Shown here one piece after another: positions 15,905-24,005 of a DNA stretch of 49,434 nucleotides; within the stretch, counting starts at the first letter, position 1, and every line of letters starts with the position of its first letter. The stretch is from a virus. The DNA is taken from IMG/VR virus record IMGVR_UViG_3300031673_000083, positions 1 through 49,434 of that record. The stretch is one strand, 5' to 3'. The notes below the pieces were generated by a model, which saw only the letters and a program-made list of their open reading frames with translations, ran no database searches and was not told where the DNA came from. The position numbers were made by a program, and so were the translations under genes.

Positions 15905-16114
15905 ATGAATAAAAAACGAAAAGAATACGAAGAAGACCTCAAACAAAGGCAAAAGAAACATTTGGAAGCAATTGCTGATATTCAAAATAATGATTGGCAA
16001 CCTTGTTTACATGATAATTGTCCCGAATGTTTAGGTACTGGTATTAAAAAAGATGGTTCGTCATGCATTCATTTTATTAGTTGTCCATGTCCCAAATGCA
16101 CTCCACGATATTAA
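15905..16114 (+). CDS. Small zinc-binding protein, 69 aa
   Basis: The ATG at 15905 is chosen over 15893, which lies inside the previous gene. A charged helix (KRKEYEEDLKQRQKKH) leads to LEAIADIQN and then a Cys-rich part with CPECLGTG and CPCPKC, a DnaJ-like CxxCxGxG half-motif. Probably a zinc-ribbon adaptor. Shares the 26-nt repeat with its upstream neighbour. Confidence 0.7.
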   Translation: MNKKRKEYEEDLKQRQKKHLEAIADIQNNDWQPCLHDNCPECLGTGIKKDGSSCIHFISCPCPKCTPRY

Positions 16115-16120
16115 ATAAAA

Positions 16121-16402
16121 TTGAAACTCAAGGGCACATATATTCAGAAATACACACTTGACAGGGAACAGAAAGAACTGGTTGTCGAGGTTGAGTTGAA
16201 ACAGATTGATGGTCTGGGAAAGGCAGGGCAGAACATCTGGTACGGTGTGGCAACAGCTAACGATAAAAACATTAATCATAAAGATTTACCCTACTGTGTT
16301 GATGCAGAACTTATGGCAGAACGCATTGGGTTAGAAATTATTGAGGCATGGAAAACCAGAGCCAAAAAAGAAGGAAAAAGTTTTAGACTAAAAAGAAAAT
16401 AA
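16121..16402 (+). CDS. Hypothetical protein, 93 aa, TTG start
   Basis: The frame is open from TTG at 16121 directly after an in-frame stop at 16112-16114, and no ATG occurs before residue about 65, so TTG is the only sensible start. The product is a basic alpha/beta protein with no recognised family. It follows the zinc protein by 6 nt and precedes the 16404 gene by 1 nt. Confidence 0.7.
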   Translation: MKLKGTYIQKYTLDREQKELVVEVELKQIDGLGKAGQNIWYGVATANDKNINHKDLPYCVDAELMAERIGLEIIEAWKTRAKKEGKSFRLKRK

Positions 16403-16403
16403 T

Positions 16404-16655
16404 ATGAAACCAGCAGAATTTAGTGAAATTATGATACGCTTTGTCGAAGAACAAAAGCGTTGGAAAGCACTCAAAATTGGTGACATCATTTATGATTCAC
16501 AACCCAGAGGCGGTGAAATGGATTATCATAAAATGGAAATCGATGCCATTAATGTTGATGAACGAGTTGTAATGGCACATGATGTCGAAGGTAGTCATCA
16601 TGATACTCTTAAGGGTTTCCTGACCGAAAAAGAATTTAATAATTTATACTCATGA
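16404..16655 (+). CDS. Hypothetical protein, 83 aa
   Basis: Small acidic protein beginning MKPAEFSEIM. The DIIYDSQPRGGEMDYHKM and DERVVMAHD segments look like a short beta-barrel. Its stop overlaps the ATG of the next gene. Unknown. Confidence 0.7.
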   Translation: MKPAEFSEIMIRFVEEQKRWKALKIGDIIYDSQPRGGEMDYHKMEIDAINVDERVVMAHDVEGSHHDTLKGFLTEKEFNNLYS

Positions 16656-17020
16656 TAAAAGACCTTGAGAAATTCGAAAAGAAACTATACGATGCCCTTA
16701 TCGTATGGAAAGCAACCAATGAATTCACTGATAATCTCAGTGATTTGTTCATGGAATTGATTGAACACGTATTCGTTAAAAGGATACCTGTTTTTCCCAG
16801 CAGTGAAATCAGAGAAGATTGTAACATGCAAGCGTATCTTGCATGTTATGAAGGGGCAAAGAAATTCGACCCAGATAAAATAATACCGAAAATTGGCAAG
16901 AAAACAAATCCGAGAATATATTTCACCATTATTATCAGGTGTTCACTGGCTGCTGGTTATGTTAAAGCAATGAAAAAACTAAAATTTGAAAACAATGAAA
17001 GTCAAAGCATTACGTTATAA
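16652..17020 (+). CDS. Hypothetical helical protein, 122 aa
   Basis: ATGA overlap with the preceding gene. Mostly helical by residue pattern, basic at the C-terminus (AMKKLKFENN). No known motif. The last 26 nt overlap the next gene in another frame. Confidence 0.7.
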   Translation: MIKDLEKFEKKLYDALIVWKATNEFTDNLSDLFMELIEHVFVKRIPVFPSSEIREDCNMQAYLACYEGAKKFDPDKIIPKIGKKTNPRIYFTIIIRCSLAAGYVKAMKKLKFENNESQSITL

Positions 17021-17414
17021 AGAAGAATTTAATAAGTTCAAAGAATTTGTTCATATTGAAGACATAGGTTCTGGTGTTGAAGTATTCACATCAGCGACAC
17101 CTAAGTTATATCCAGAGTCAGGTACTCTGGAAGGGTTGAAAGAATATATGGAAAATAATGACTACTTTGAAGGTCTTGAATTGGATTGGGAAACTGTTGA
17201 ACTCGTGGAGTTCGACTTGATTGAAGCAGGTGAAGTTGGTGCTGATATCCGCAATAAACTCACACCACCAAAGAATCTTGTGGCACTTCTTGAACTATTT
17301 TTTAAAGAGAAAGTTGCATATGCTGATGAAAAAAGAGTAGTATTATCTAAACTAATTCAAACTGAAATGGAAAAAAGTAAAGAAAATATTAAATATATTG
17401 CGAATTTGTTGTAA
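16995..17414 (+). CDS. Hypothetical acidic protein, 139 aa
   Basis: The ATG at 16995 is preferred to the TTG at 16986. Acidic protein with a Glu/Asp-rich centre and a helical C-terminus. The TAA stop lies inside the TGTAACA block of the next promoter, so it ends its operon. Unknown function. Confidence 0.7.
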   Translation: MKVKALRYKEEFNKFKEFVHIEDIGSGVEVFTSATPKLYPESGTLEGLKEYMENNDYFEGLELDWETVELVEFDLIEAGEVGADIRNKLTPPKNLVALLELFFKEKVAYADEKRVVLSKLIQTEMEKSKENIKYIANLL

Positions 17415-17439
17415 CATTTTACTATATTTGTCGTATAAT
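17410..17439 (+). promoter_or_regulatory. Phage-type promoter, variant GTCGTATAAT
   Basis: TGTAACA (17410-17416), 13 nt, GTCGTATAAT (17430-17439). The spacer also contains TATATTTG, a host -7 box, so both polymerase forms might use it. It drives lemA and probably the RNA downstream. Confidence 0.8.
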
Positions 17440-17469
17440 TGGAAGTAAACACAATATTAATTAAAAAAA

Positions 17470-18030
17470 ATGAAAATGGGTAAAATTATTGGTCTCGGAG
17501 TTGCAGGTATTATTATTGTATCAATAGTCATTTGGGCGATTGGTCTTAGCAACACCTATAACAAGAAATTTGTTAGTGGTAAAGCATTTCAACAGAACAG
17601 TGAAGTCGTATTCGATAACACATGGAAAACAATTCAGCAACAGGCTGGCGTTACCACAGAGTACAAAGAAGGTTTCAGGGAAATCTATGTTGAACTCATG
17701 GATGCCCGTTATAAAAACGATGCTGGTGCAGGTCAACAAACCCTTATGAAATGGGTGACGGAAGCAAACCCAGAATTCGATGCAAGTCTTTATAAGACAT
17801 TAATGAATACCATCGAAGGCAGTCGTAATGCGTTCACTATGGAACAAAAGAAACTTATCGACATCGATAGGGAACTTAAATCAATGAAAGTCACGTTCCC
17901 CAATAGTTTGGTTCTTAGTCGTAAAGCAGATTTGGAAATCAAACTGGTTACCAGTTCGAAAACCGAAGACGCATTCCGTACTGGTCAGGACAACGATGTT
18001 GAATTGTTTCCCAAGAAGACTCAAGAATAG
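17470..18030 (+). CDS. LemA family protein
   Basis: An N-terminal TM helix (about residues 5-25, VAGIIIVSIVIWAIGL) is followed by the LemA helical bundle: SNTYNKKFV, the conserved Asn/Thr-containing helices, and the Phe/Pro-containing FPNSLVLSRKADLE segment. Length 186 aa matches the family. Bacterial LemA is a membrane-anchored, coiled-coil protein of unclear role. In phages it is unusual; an SPFH protein is also present (35047-36216), so membrane microdomain activity is a fair guess. A structured RNA region follows. Confidence 0.85.
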   Translation: MKMGKIIGLGVAGIIIVSIVIWAIGLSNTYNKKFVSGKAFQQNSEVVFDNTWKTIQQQAGVTTEYKEGFREIYVELMDARYKNDAGAGQQTLMKWVTEANPEFDASLYKTLMNTIEGSRNAFTMEQKKLIDIDRELKSMKVTFPNSLVLSRKADLEIKLVTSSKTEDAFRTGQDNDVELFPKKTQE

Positions 18031-18041
18031 TTCTTTAGGTT

Positions 18042-18144
18042 GCGAGAATTCGCCATTGAAAGATGTTGGTAGATGTGATTAGACAAGCCTGACGTGCATG
18101 ACAGTCTATACTAATCATGGGAGTTCGAATCTCTCTTCTCGCTC
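18042..18144 (+). ncRNA. tRNA-like element with oversized anticodon loop
   Basis: GCGAGAA (18042-18048) pairs with TTCTCGC (18136-18142) as a 7-bp acceptor stem. GGGAG-TTCGAAT-CTCTC (18119-18135) is a perfect T-arm. A D-arm-like CATT/GATG with the TTGGTA loop motif lies at 18054-18075. GATTAG/CTAATC (18077-18082/18111-18116) occupies the anticodon-stem position but encloses about 28-30 nt rather than 7, so no anticodon can be assigned. It is either a decayed tRNA, a tRNA with an insertion, or a tRNA mimic. No CCA is encoded. Confidence 0.6.
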
Positions 18145-18262
18145 GAATCCTAACACGGTGGCTACGTGTTGAAATGTCGGATAACGTGCCTCTTAAACGA
18201 GGTCTGGATGCCAGATTAAAGAAGGAACGACAGGTAGGAAAAATTTCGTAAACCTAAGTTTG

Positions 18263-18292
18263 CTGGTTTGATGAAGACAAAACCAGTTTTTA
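18263..18292 (+). terminator. Intrinsic terminator
   Basis: CTGGTTT (18263-18269) pairs with AAACCAG (18280-18286), followed by TTTTT. It closes the lemA/ncRNA transcript 24 nt before the RNA ligase gene. Confidence 0.8.
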
Positions 18293-18315
18293 TTAACATA
18301 ATTAATTGAAATAGA

Positions 18316-19176
18316 ATGGGTTACCTGCATATAGACAACCTTTATAAAGACCAGACAATCCTTTTATTTAAGGAATGCTACGCTATGGAAAAAATTCATG
18401 GCACGTCTGCACATATTGGTTGGAAATTCGAAGAAGACAAAATCAATTACTTCACTGGTGAGAACCACAAGTTGTTTCTGTCGTTGTTTGATGAAAACCA
18501 TCTCAGAGCCTGTTTCGAAGCAATTTTCCCCGACCAAGACGCTGTTATTTTCGGTGAACACTATGCTGGTAAATGTCAGGGTATGTCACATACCTATGGT
18601 AAAGTGTCTAAGTTCATTGGGTTTGATGTTAAGGTTGGTCACGTGTGGCTTAATGTGCCAAATGCCGAAGATGTGTGTCAGCAATTCGGTATTGAGTTTG
18701 TGCATTACACCAAAATTCTTGTGGATTTAAAAAATCTTGAGATTGAAAGAGATGAACCAAGTGTTCAAGCAGTTCGTAACGGTATTACTGAACCTAAGAA
18801 ACGTGAAGGTATTGTGCTCAGACCACTTATTGAAATGCGCACCAATAATGGTGAGAGGGTCATCTGTAAGTATAAACCAGATGAAGAAATGGAAACCAAG
18901 ACTAAGCGTGAAGTAAATCCTGAACAACTCAAGGTTTTGAGTGATGCCAAGGAAATTGCTGAAGAATGGGTGACTAATCTCAGGCTTGAACACGTGCTTC
19001 AGAAATTCCCTGCTGATGTCAGCATGGAAGCAATGGGTGATATAATCAAAGCCATGATTGAAGACGTATATCGTGAAGGTAGGGATGAAATCGTGGAGTC
19101 AACTGCCGTTGGCAAAGCCATTGGTGGTGTAACGGTTAAACTTTTTAAACAAAAACTTCAAAGCAAATTGAAATGA
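18316..19176 (+). CDS. RNA ligase (Rnl2-like nucleotidyltransferase), 286 aa
   Basis: Motif I is EKIHGTSAHI with the adenylated Lys26 in the KxHG form typical of RNA ligases; motif III/IIIa is FIGFDV, motif IV REGIVLRP, motif V VICKYK. The helical C-terminal part resembles Rnl2-type ligases. It joins 3'-OH and 5'-phosphate RNA ends, as in repair of nicked tRNA or duplex RNA. It lies 24 nt after the terminator of the tRNA-like RNA. No promoter of the known types is seen immediately upstream, so read-through or an unrecognised start is needed. Confidence 0.88.
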   Translation: MGYLHIDNLYKDQTILLFKECYAMEKIHGTSAHIGWKFEEDKINYFTGENHKLFLSLFDENHLRACFEAIFPDQDAVIFGEHYAGKCQGMSHTYGKVSKFIGFDVKVGHVWLNVPNAEDVCQQFGIEFVHYTKILVDLKNLEIERDEPSVQAVRNGITEPKKREGIVLRPLIEMRTNNGERVICKYKPDEEMETKTKREVNPEQLKVLSDAKEIAEEWVTNLRLEHVLQKFPADVSMEAMGDIIKAMIEDVYREGRDEIVESTAVGKAIGGVTVKLFKQKLQSKLK

Positions 19177-19340
19177 CAGTAGAAGAAGCAAAGAATTCAA
19201 CAGTAGAAGAGATACAGTCAGCATTACTGCCGAAAATCAAAGAATTGAAAATGTTATTGGTTTATGGACAGGACTTTGAGAGTGCTGGCATGGTGAGAGA
19301 TATTGAAAAGAAATATTTAGATAAACTATCTGATGAATAA
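19173..19340 (+). CDS. Small UVR-motif-like protein, 55 aa
   Basis: ATGA overlap with the RNA ligase stop. The C-terminal part (GQDFESAGMVRDIEKKYLDKL) resembles the UVR motif of UvrB/UvrC and ClpC, in which a Phe-Glu-x-Ala-x-x-Arg-Asp helix pairs with a partner. It ends in TAATG shared with the next gene. Function unknown; protein docking is plausible. Confidence 0.65.
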   Translation: MTVEEAKNSTVEEIQSALLPKIKELKMLLVYGQDFESAGMVRDIEKKYLDKLSDE

Positions 19341-19534
19341 TGGGACGATACTCACGTAAAGACATGTTAGAGTTTGCGAAATTCGCAAAGTCTTATCAAT
19401 CTAATCGCAAAGTAGATGATGCATATAAAGCGTATCTGTCTGGAGATAGACAGATTACAACTACTATGAATAAAGAAGAAGTAAAACGAATAAAAACTAT
19501 AAGAAATGAAAGACGAATTAGGCGACAGAAGTAA
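19340..19534 (+). CDS. Small basic protein, 64 aa
   Basis: TAATG coupling to the previous gene. Very basic C-terminus (RIKTIRNERRIRRQK). Its 3' end overlaps, in another frame, the leftover thg1 start codon at 19506. Its present stop lies within the junction of the inserted endonuclease element, so its C-terminus may have been altered by the insertion. Confidence 0.65.
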   Translation: MGRYSRKDMLEFAKFAKSYQSNRKVDDAYKAYLSGDRQITTTMNKEEVKRIKTIRNERRIRRQK

Positions 19535-19574
19535 CTTTTTCATAATTTCTGTGTATTTATGGAAAAGAATCTAA
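19506..19574 (+). pseudogene. Vestigial 5' end of thg1, cut by the endonuclease insertion
   Basis: ATG at 19506 reads MKDELGDR, identical to the first eight residues of intact Thg1 at 20518, then diverges (SNFFIISV...) and stops at 19574. All six base differences from the intact copy over these 24 nt are synonymous. The simplest reading is that this is the original thg1 start and that the intact copy received a recoded start with the inserted element. Confidence 0.75.
19554..19560 (+). promoter_or_regulatory. TATTTAT motif before endonuclease gene
   Basis: TATTTAT preceded by GTG lies 15 nt before the ATG at 19576. The same motif sits 14 nt before two paralogous genes at 47185 and 49052, suggesting a third, perhaps late, promoter class. 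Confidence 0.4.
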
Positions 19575-19575
19575 T

Positions 19576-20511
19576 ATGAATGATTCCATAAATATACAGA
19601 AGGTTATTGAGGGGTGTTTGTTGGGTGATGGTCACATCGAATTACCCAAAAATGGCAAGAACGCTTCATTTTGTTATGGTTCATCATCATGCCAACACAC
19701 AAAATTTATCCATAGTTTTTTTATTGATTATTCTACTAATAATTATAAGGAAATTAAAAGAAGGGAAATTTTTGATAAAAGAACTGAAAAAACATATGTA
19801 AATTATTCTTTTAGAACCAAAGCATTACCGATGTTTACAGAACAACATACTCGCTTCTATAATGATGGTATTAAAATAATACCGCATGACTTAGAACTTG
19901 ATAATGTGTCGTTATTAATGTGGTATGTTGGTGATGGAGAATTGGAAAGAATTCATGGTTATATTAAATTACACACCAATTCATTCACGTTTAATGAAGT
20001 TGAATTTTTATGTGAAAAACTAAATAAATTTCAAGCAAAACCACTAAGAAAAACAGATGAACAATTTTTAGTTACTATTCCAAGAAAAAAAGTTAAATCA
20101 TTTTTAAATTATATTGGTGATTGTCCAATTAATGATTATCTTCAGAAATGGTTAGAAGTACCATATATTAATAAAAATATTGAATTAAATGGGATTAATT
20201 ATTATAAGGAGATTTATCCAGAAATAATAGATGATTATTTAAAAAATAATTTAAACCTATATGAATTATCGAAAAAATATAAAGTACCTATAAATGGAAT
20301 AAAAAATCATTTTAATCGTAATGGTGTTGAGTGGAAGCCGATTAATACTAAAAAGAAAATAATCCAATATGATTTAAATAATAAATTTGTACGTGAATGG
20401 GAGTCGGGACAACAAATAAAAACAACATTAAATTATAGTGCTTCTGCAATTTCTGAATGTTGTAGAGGAATAAGAAAACAACATAAAAATTATGTTTGGA
20501 AATTTAAATAA
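19576..20511 (+). CDS. LAGLIDADG homing endonuclease, 311 aa
   Basis: Two LAGLIDADG-type helices: IEGCLLGDGHIE (about 10-22) and LLMWYVGDGELE (about 112-124), each ending in the catalytic acidic residue. A C-terminal part (KKIIQYDLNNKFVREWE... CCRGIRKQHKNYVWKF) resembles NUMOD1-type DNA-binding repeats, preceded by a helix-turn-helix-like segment. It cuts a specific DNA site to spread its own gene. It is more AT-rich than its neighbours, has its own TATTTAT motif, and interrupts thg1 between codon 8 of a vestigial copy and an intact, recoded copy. Confidence 0.88.
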   Translation: MNDSINIQKVIEGCLLGDGHIELPKNGKNASFCYGSSSCQHTKFIHSFFIDYSTNNYKEIKRREIFDKRTEKTYVNYSFRTKALPMFTEQHTRFYNDGIKIIPHDLELDNVSLLMWYVGDGELERIHGYIKLHTNSFTFNEVEFLCEKLNKFQAKPLRKTDEQFLVTIPRKKVKSFLNYIGDCPINDYLQKWLEVPYINKNIELNGINYYKEIYPEIIDDYLKNNLNLYELSKKYKVPINGIKNHFNRNGVEWKPINTKKKIIQYDLNNKFVREWESGQQIKTTLNYSASAISECCRGIRKQHKNYVWKFK

Positions 20512-20517
20512 TATATT

Positions 20518-21339
20518 ATGAAAGATGAACTTGGGGACCGCATAAAACGGAACTATGAAAATCGAACCCGTATCTATTTACCCAGAAGAACTTACACCAT
20601 CATTCGTATTGATGGTCGCAGTTTTTCAACATACACTAAAAATTTAAAACGTCCATTCGATGCTGGTCTAATAGAAGATATGGATGCAACCGCATGTTAC
20701 CTCTGTAAGAATATTCAGGGTGCTAAGATTGGCTTTGTTCAGAGTGATGAAATCAGCATTCTTATGACGGACTTCGATGCTCTTGGTACTGATGCTTGGT
20801 TTGATGGCAACATTCAGAAAATCGTGAGCGTTGCTGCAAGCATGGCAACTGCTAAGTTTAATCAGTTGAGAATGCGAAGGGATATTGAAGATAAATATGC
20901 TAATGGATATTCGTTGAAGAAATTAATATCTACGAACGATGCGTCACCAATTAAACTTGCTGAGTTCGATGCCAGAACCTTTACAATCCCTGCAAAGACT
21001 GAGGTAATGAACTACTTCATCTGGAGACAACAGGATACCGTTCGTAACTCAATTTCAAGTGTTGCTCAGAGTCTTTACAGTAGCAAAGAACTCAATGGTA
21101 AGAACATGAGTGTGCAGCAAGACATGATTCACGAGAAAGGGTTGAACTGGAACGACTTCACACCACAGCAAAAACGTGGTAGATTTATTTTTAAACAAGA
21201 AGTTCTATTGGCAACACCGTTTATGAGTATAGATAAAGCACAAAGCAGCTATGTTAGAAACAATTGGGTTGCTGATGAATGCCCAACCTTTACAGCCAAC
21301 CCAGAATTTCTGGATGGTTTTATTCCAGAAATGGACTAA
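20518..21339 (+). CDS. thg1: tRNA-His guanylyltransferase (Thg1-like), 273 aa
   Basis: The Thg1 catalytic palm is clear: RIDGRSFSTYTK with metal ligand D32, and QSDEISI with D77 and E78. The family adds G to the 5' end of tRNA-His or, in Thg1-like proteins, rebuilds truncated tRNA 5' ends by 3'-5' polymerisation. Length is normal. It fits with the RNA ligases and the kinase as part of tRNA repair. Its first eight codons are duplicated 1 kb upstream with synonymous changes, flanking the homing endonuclease gene. A promoter begins right after its stop. Confidence 0.92.
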   Translation: MKDELGDRIKRNYENRTRIYLPRRTYTIIRIDGRSFSTYTKNLKRPFDAGLIEDMDATACYLCKNIQGAKIGFVQSDEISILMTDFDALGTDAWFDGNIQKIVSVAASMATAKFNQLRMRRDIEDKYANGYSLKKLISTNDASPIKLAEFDARTFTIPAKTEVMNYFIWRQQDTVRNSISSVAQSLYSSKELNGKNMSVQQDMIHEKGLNWNDFTPQQKRGRFIFKQEVLLATPFMSIDKAQSSYVRNNWVADECPTFTANPEFLDGFIPEMD

Positions 21340-21341
21340 AA

Positions 21342-21371
21342 TGTAACAAAATTTTATTATATTCGTATAAT
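21342..21371 (+). promoter_or_regulatory. Phage-type promoter TGTAACA-N13-TTCGTATAAT
   Basis: TGTAACA (21342-21348), 13 nt, TTCGTATAAT (21362-21371), 15 nt before the membrane protein at 21387. Confidence 0.85.
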
Positions 21372-21386
21372 CAATAAAAACGAATT

Positions 21387-22778
21387 ATGCCTACAGTTTA
21401 TTTAGCATTGTTAATTCCCATAATAGTAACGACTATTTTTTATTTATATAAGAAACACGAGTTTACTTGGTGGGAATTTTTTATTCCAATTGCAGTCGTA
21501 CTGGTTGCTACAGTAATTAGTAAGGTAATTATCGACCATACCAGTGTGATGTTTACCGAGTATTGGGGTTCGACAGTAACTGCCGTATATGAAGAAGAAC
21601 CATATAACTATTGGCATCATGAGACTTGTTCAAGAACATATGCTTGTGGAACAGATAGTGATGGAAATACTGAATACTGTACAGAATATTACGATTGTTC
21701 GCATCAGGATGATGTCGCACCGTCTTGGTGGGCAGTAACCAATCTCAATGAAAAATTTAATATTATTGAGAAACAACATGATGAACTTGTTCAGCAGTTC
21801 GGTACTAAAAAAACCATCACGGATTCACACGAAAATTATGCTCCGAAAGACAAATGTGTTGGGAGTAAAGGAACTAAATTCGAAGGGCAGCGTGTCGGTA
21901 AAATCTCTTATATTTATCAGACTCGTTGGGGTGGTCAGGATGAAACCCGAAAAGCATATACAAGTCAACATACTTATGAAAATCGTGTGAAAGCCAGTGA
22001 CCTGACGATTTTCAACATCGCACTGGTTAAAGAAGAACAGGTCGATAGTCTTGGTTTATTCAGATATCCCGAACATAAGAAAAGTAATTGGTTTGGTAAA
22101 ACTAATGGTCTGGAATACCCAACCATTTTGGGCGGTGATGTTAGTGAAACAACACAGGAAAATTTCAGGAAACTTAATGGTAAATATGGTAAGAGTAATC
22201 AGTTAAGACTCTGGATTCTGGTATTTGAGGATAAGCCGATGTCAATTGCTCAGTATCAGGAAAATTATTGGGTGAAGGGTAATAAGAATGAGTTGGTTGT
22301 TTGTATTGGTAAGAAGGGTAATGAAATACAGTGGTCACATGCATTCAGTTGGGCGCATAGTGACGTGCTTACGGTAGCAGTTAAGAATGAAGTGCTTAAC
22401 CTCTATTCATATAAGGACAGTGTTATACATAAAAAGAATGCAATTATTCCCGTCACCAAAGACATACAAGAAAAGGTGTTTGGAGAAACTGGTAAAGAAT
22501 TACCAGAAGTGCTACCGATAAAAAATCCCAATAATGCTGATACCATCATCAGAGTTAAATCAAAAACTCCTGTGTTGACAGAAGAGACTTGGAGATATTA
22601 TTACGATTATCTAAATGCTAATCTTAATCAATTTGAGAGGCGCAGTTTTAAAGAATTTAGTTACCTAACTGTAGAACCGTCAAGGGGTGCAGTGATATTC
22701 ATTTATATCCTTGCATTGGTGCTTTCAATTGGAATGGGCATCTGGGTGACAAACAATGAGATATATAATGATTTTTAA
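21387..22778 (+). CDS. Membrane protein with Cys-rich extracytoplasmic domain, 463 aa
   Basis: Two N-terminal TM helices (about 4-20 and 29-50), a Cys/Tyr/His-rich stretch (about 75-115, six Cys), a long soluble domain, and a C-terminal TM helix (about 435-455). The Cys-rich part and Trp content suggest an exported, metal- or disulfide-stabilised domain. No family named. It starts a long operon that continues to about 29.6 kb. Confidence 0.8.
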   Translation: MPTVYLALLIPIIVTTIFYLYKKHEFTWWEFFIPIAVVLVATVISKVIIDHTSVMFTEYWGSTVTAVYEEEPYNYWHHETCSRTYACGTDSDGNTEYCTEYYDCSHQDDVAPSWWAVTNLNEKFNIIEKQHDELVQQFGTKKTITDSHENYAPKDKCVGSKGTKFEGQRVGKISYIYQTRWGGQDETRKAYTSQHTYENRVKASDLTIFNIALVKEEQVDSLGLFRYPEHKKSNWFGKTNGLEYPTILGGDVSETTQENFRKLNGKYGKSNQLRLWILVFEDKPMSIAQYQENYWVKGNKNELVVCIGKKGNEIQWSHAFSWAHSDVLTVAVKNEVLNLYSYKDSVIHKKNAIIPVTKDIQEKVFGETGKELPEVLPIKNPNNADTIIRVKSKTPVLTEETWRYYYDYLNANLNQFERRSFKEFSYLTVEPSRGAVIFIYILALVLSIGMGIWVTNNEIYNDF

Positions 22779-22788
22779 AATAATTATT

Positions 22789-23049
22789 ATGAATTACACA
22801 TTAAAGAAAATTGTTAACATAGTATTCAAAAGCAAATTAGTGCGTGATTGGATGGTATGGGGAACATATGGGAAAACTGGAAAAGAACCACTGAAATGGG
22901 TATTGTTAAGAGACATGTCGGATGACCACATTCAGGCAATTCTTGATAGCCAGAAACACATTTCCAGATTTTATCGTAGAGAACTTAAACTCGAATTGAA
23001 GTTTAGAGAGAAAGTTCCGTCATGTTCAATAAAAGAAACAAAACAATAA
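22789..23049 (+). CDS. Hypothetical protein, 86 aa
   Basis: The ATG at 22789 is preferred over an upstream in-frame ATG within the previous gene. Basic protein with a KLVRDWMVWGTYG segment and a helical segment ending FRREL-like. Common-looking small phage protein; no function assigned. Confidence 0.7.
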   Translation: MNYTLKKIVNIVFKSKLVRDWMVWGTYGKTGKEPLKWVLLRDMSDDHIQAILDSQKHISRFYRRELKLELKFREKVPSCSIKETKQ

Positions 23050-23060
23050 AAATAATTAAT

Positions 23061-24005
23061 ATGAGACGAGCAACACAAGATTATTCGATAATCATAGATG
23101 AAAGCGGTGAACAACTGATTGGGATTGCCCTTGGGTACGATTACTGTGCCGAACACGAATGGGGAATTGATGACCTGAAACGCAGGTTCGGTATGCCCGA
23201 AGGCGGTAGGAAAAATATGGGTATTAAATCACGTAGCATCACAAAAAATATCCCCAATCTGATTTTCAAAAAAGAAATATATAAGAAACAGAAATTTGCG
23301 CTTCTCTATACTGGATATCAGTATTGGCGTGAAGGCGAAGAAATTCATATTCCACGTGACCTTGAAAACTATAAGAAAGATATTCAATGGCGTGCGGAAT
23401 ATTATACCAAGAATCCAAGTGAGCATCGCAGGGATAAAGACCCTATGGTAACTGCTTGGAGTGGTGGTGATTTTGGGGTTGGTGTGATGGGCGAAAAAGA
23501 AGTAGTGTGGCTTGAAGAACTATATGAGGCATTCAAAAATAAGAATGTCGTGATTGCAATACTTAATCACAGAGTGTATAATCCGTTTGCTGGCACATCG
23601 CTTTCACTCATGATTAAAGACAGGCTTCCACAAGAAATCAGTGATAAAATGTATAGTGCCGATAAAGAATATTATGACAAGGAAGACTATGAGAAGAAAA
23701 TCGGCATGACCAAGATTAAGGAGAAAAATCGTGGTCAGAGTGACGGGAAATATGGTCACAATCACGGGTATTATATCGCTTGTAATGCGAAATGGATTGA
23801 TTATAATGACAAGGAAAAACGGGAAGCCAAGAAGAAAGAGTATCACACGAAATACGATATTTTTTATTGGGTGAATTACAGTGATGATGACGACACTCAT
23901 GGCTGGTTTAGTGTTGAAGAGATTAAAGCATGGCTTACTGGTAAGAAAAAGTTAAGTGAAATCCGAAAAGAAAATGAAGCCAGATATGAAAAAGCCGAAA
24001 AATAA
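23061..24005 (+). CDS. Hypothetical protein, 314 aa
   Basis: The ATG at 23061 is used; the frame is open upstream only within the neighbour. Charged protein with a central Gly-rich motif (SGGDFGVGVMGEKE), an NHRVYNPFAGTS segment, and a Lys/Glu-rich C-terminus. No family recognised. Coupled to the PTH2-like gene by TAATG. Confidence 0.75.
   Translation: MRRATQDYSIIIDESGEQLIGIALGYDYCAEHEWGIDDLKRRFGMPEGGRKNMGIKSRSITKNIPNLIFKKEIYKKQKFALLYTGYQYWREGEEIHIPRDLENYKKDIQWRAEYYTKNPSEHRRDKDPMVTAWSGGDFGVGVMGEKEVVWLEELYEAFKNKNVVIAILNHRVYNPFAGTSLSLMIKDRLPQEISDKMYSADKEYYDKEDYEKKIGMTKIKEKNRGQSDGKYGHNHGYYIACNAKWIDYNDKEKREAKKKEYHTKYDIFYWVNYSDDDDTHGWFSVEEIKAWLTGKKKLSEIRKENEARYEKAEK

Larger units (their letters stand above)
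18031..18292 (+). ncRNA. Non-coding RNA region with tRNA-like 5' domain
   Basis: 285 nt without a plausible gene lie between lemA and the RNA ligase gene. The 5' part is a tRNA-like fold (18042-18144, separate entry). Downstream are further hairpins: AACACG/CGTGTT around a 7-nt loop (18152-18170), CCTC/GAGG (18189-18202) and TCTGG/CCAGA with an ATG loop (18203-18215). The region ends in an intrinsic terminator. It probably forms the 3' end of the lemA transcript and may be processed from it. Confidence 0.6.

Noticed and set aside
18143-18260. A second tRNA after the tRNA-like element
   Set aside because: Anticodon-like hairpins occur (loops with TTAAAC and GTGGCTA) but there is no T-arm or acceptor stem to go with them.
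19506-20541. thg1 split by a self-splicing intron or intein
   Set aside because: The downstream copy is complete with its own ATG and repeats the first eight codons, so no splicing is needed. No intron core was seen.
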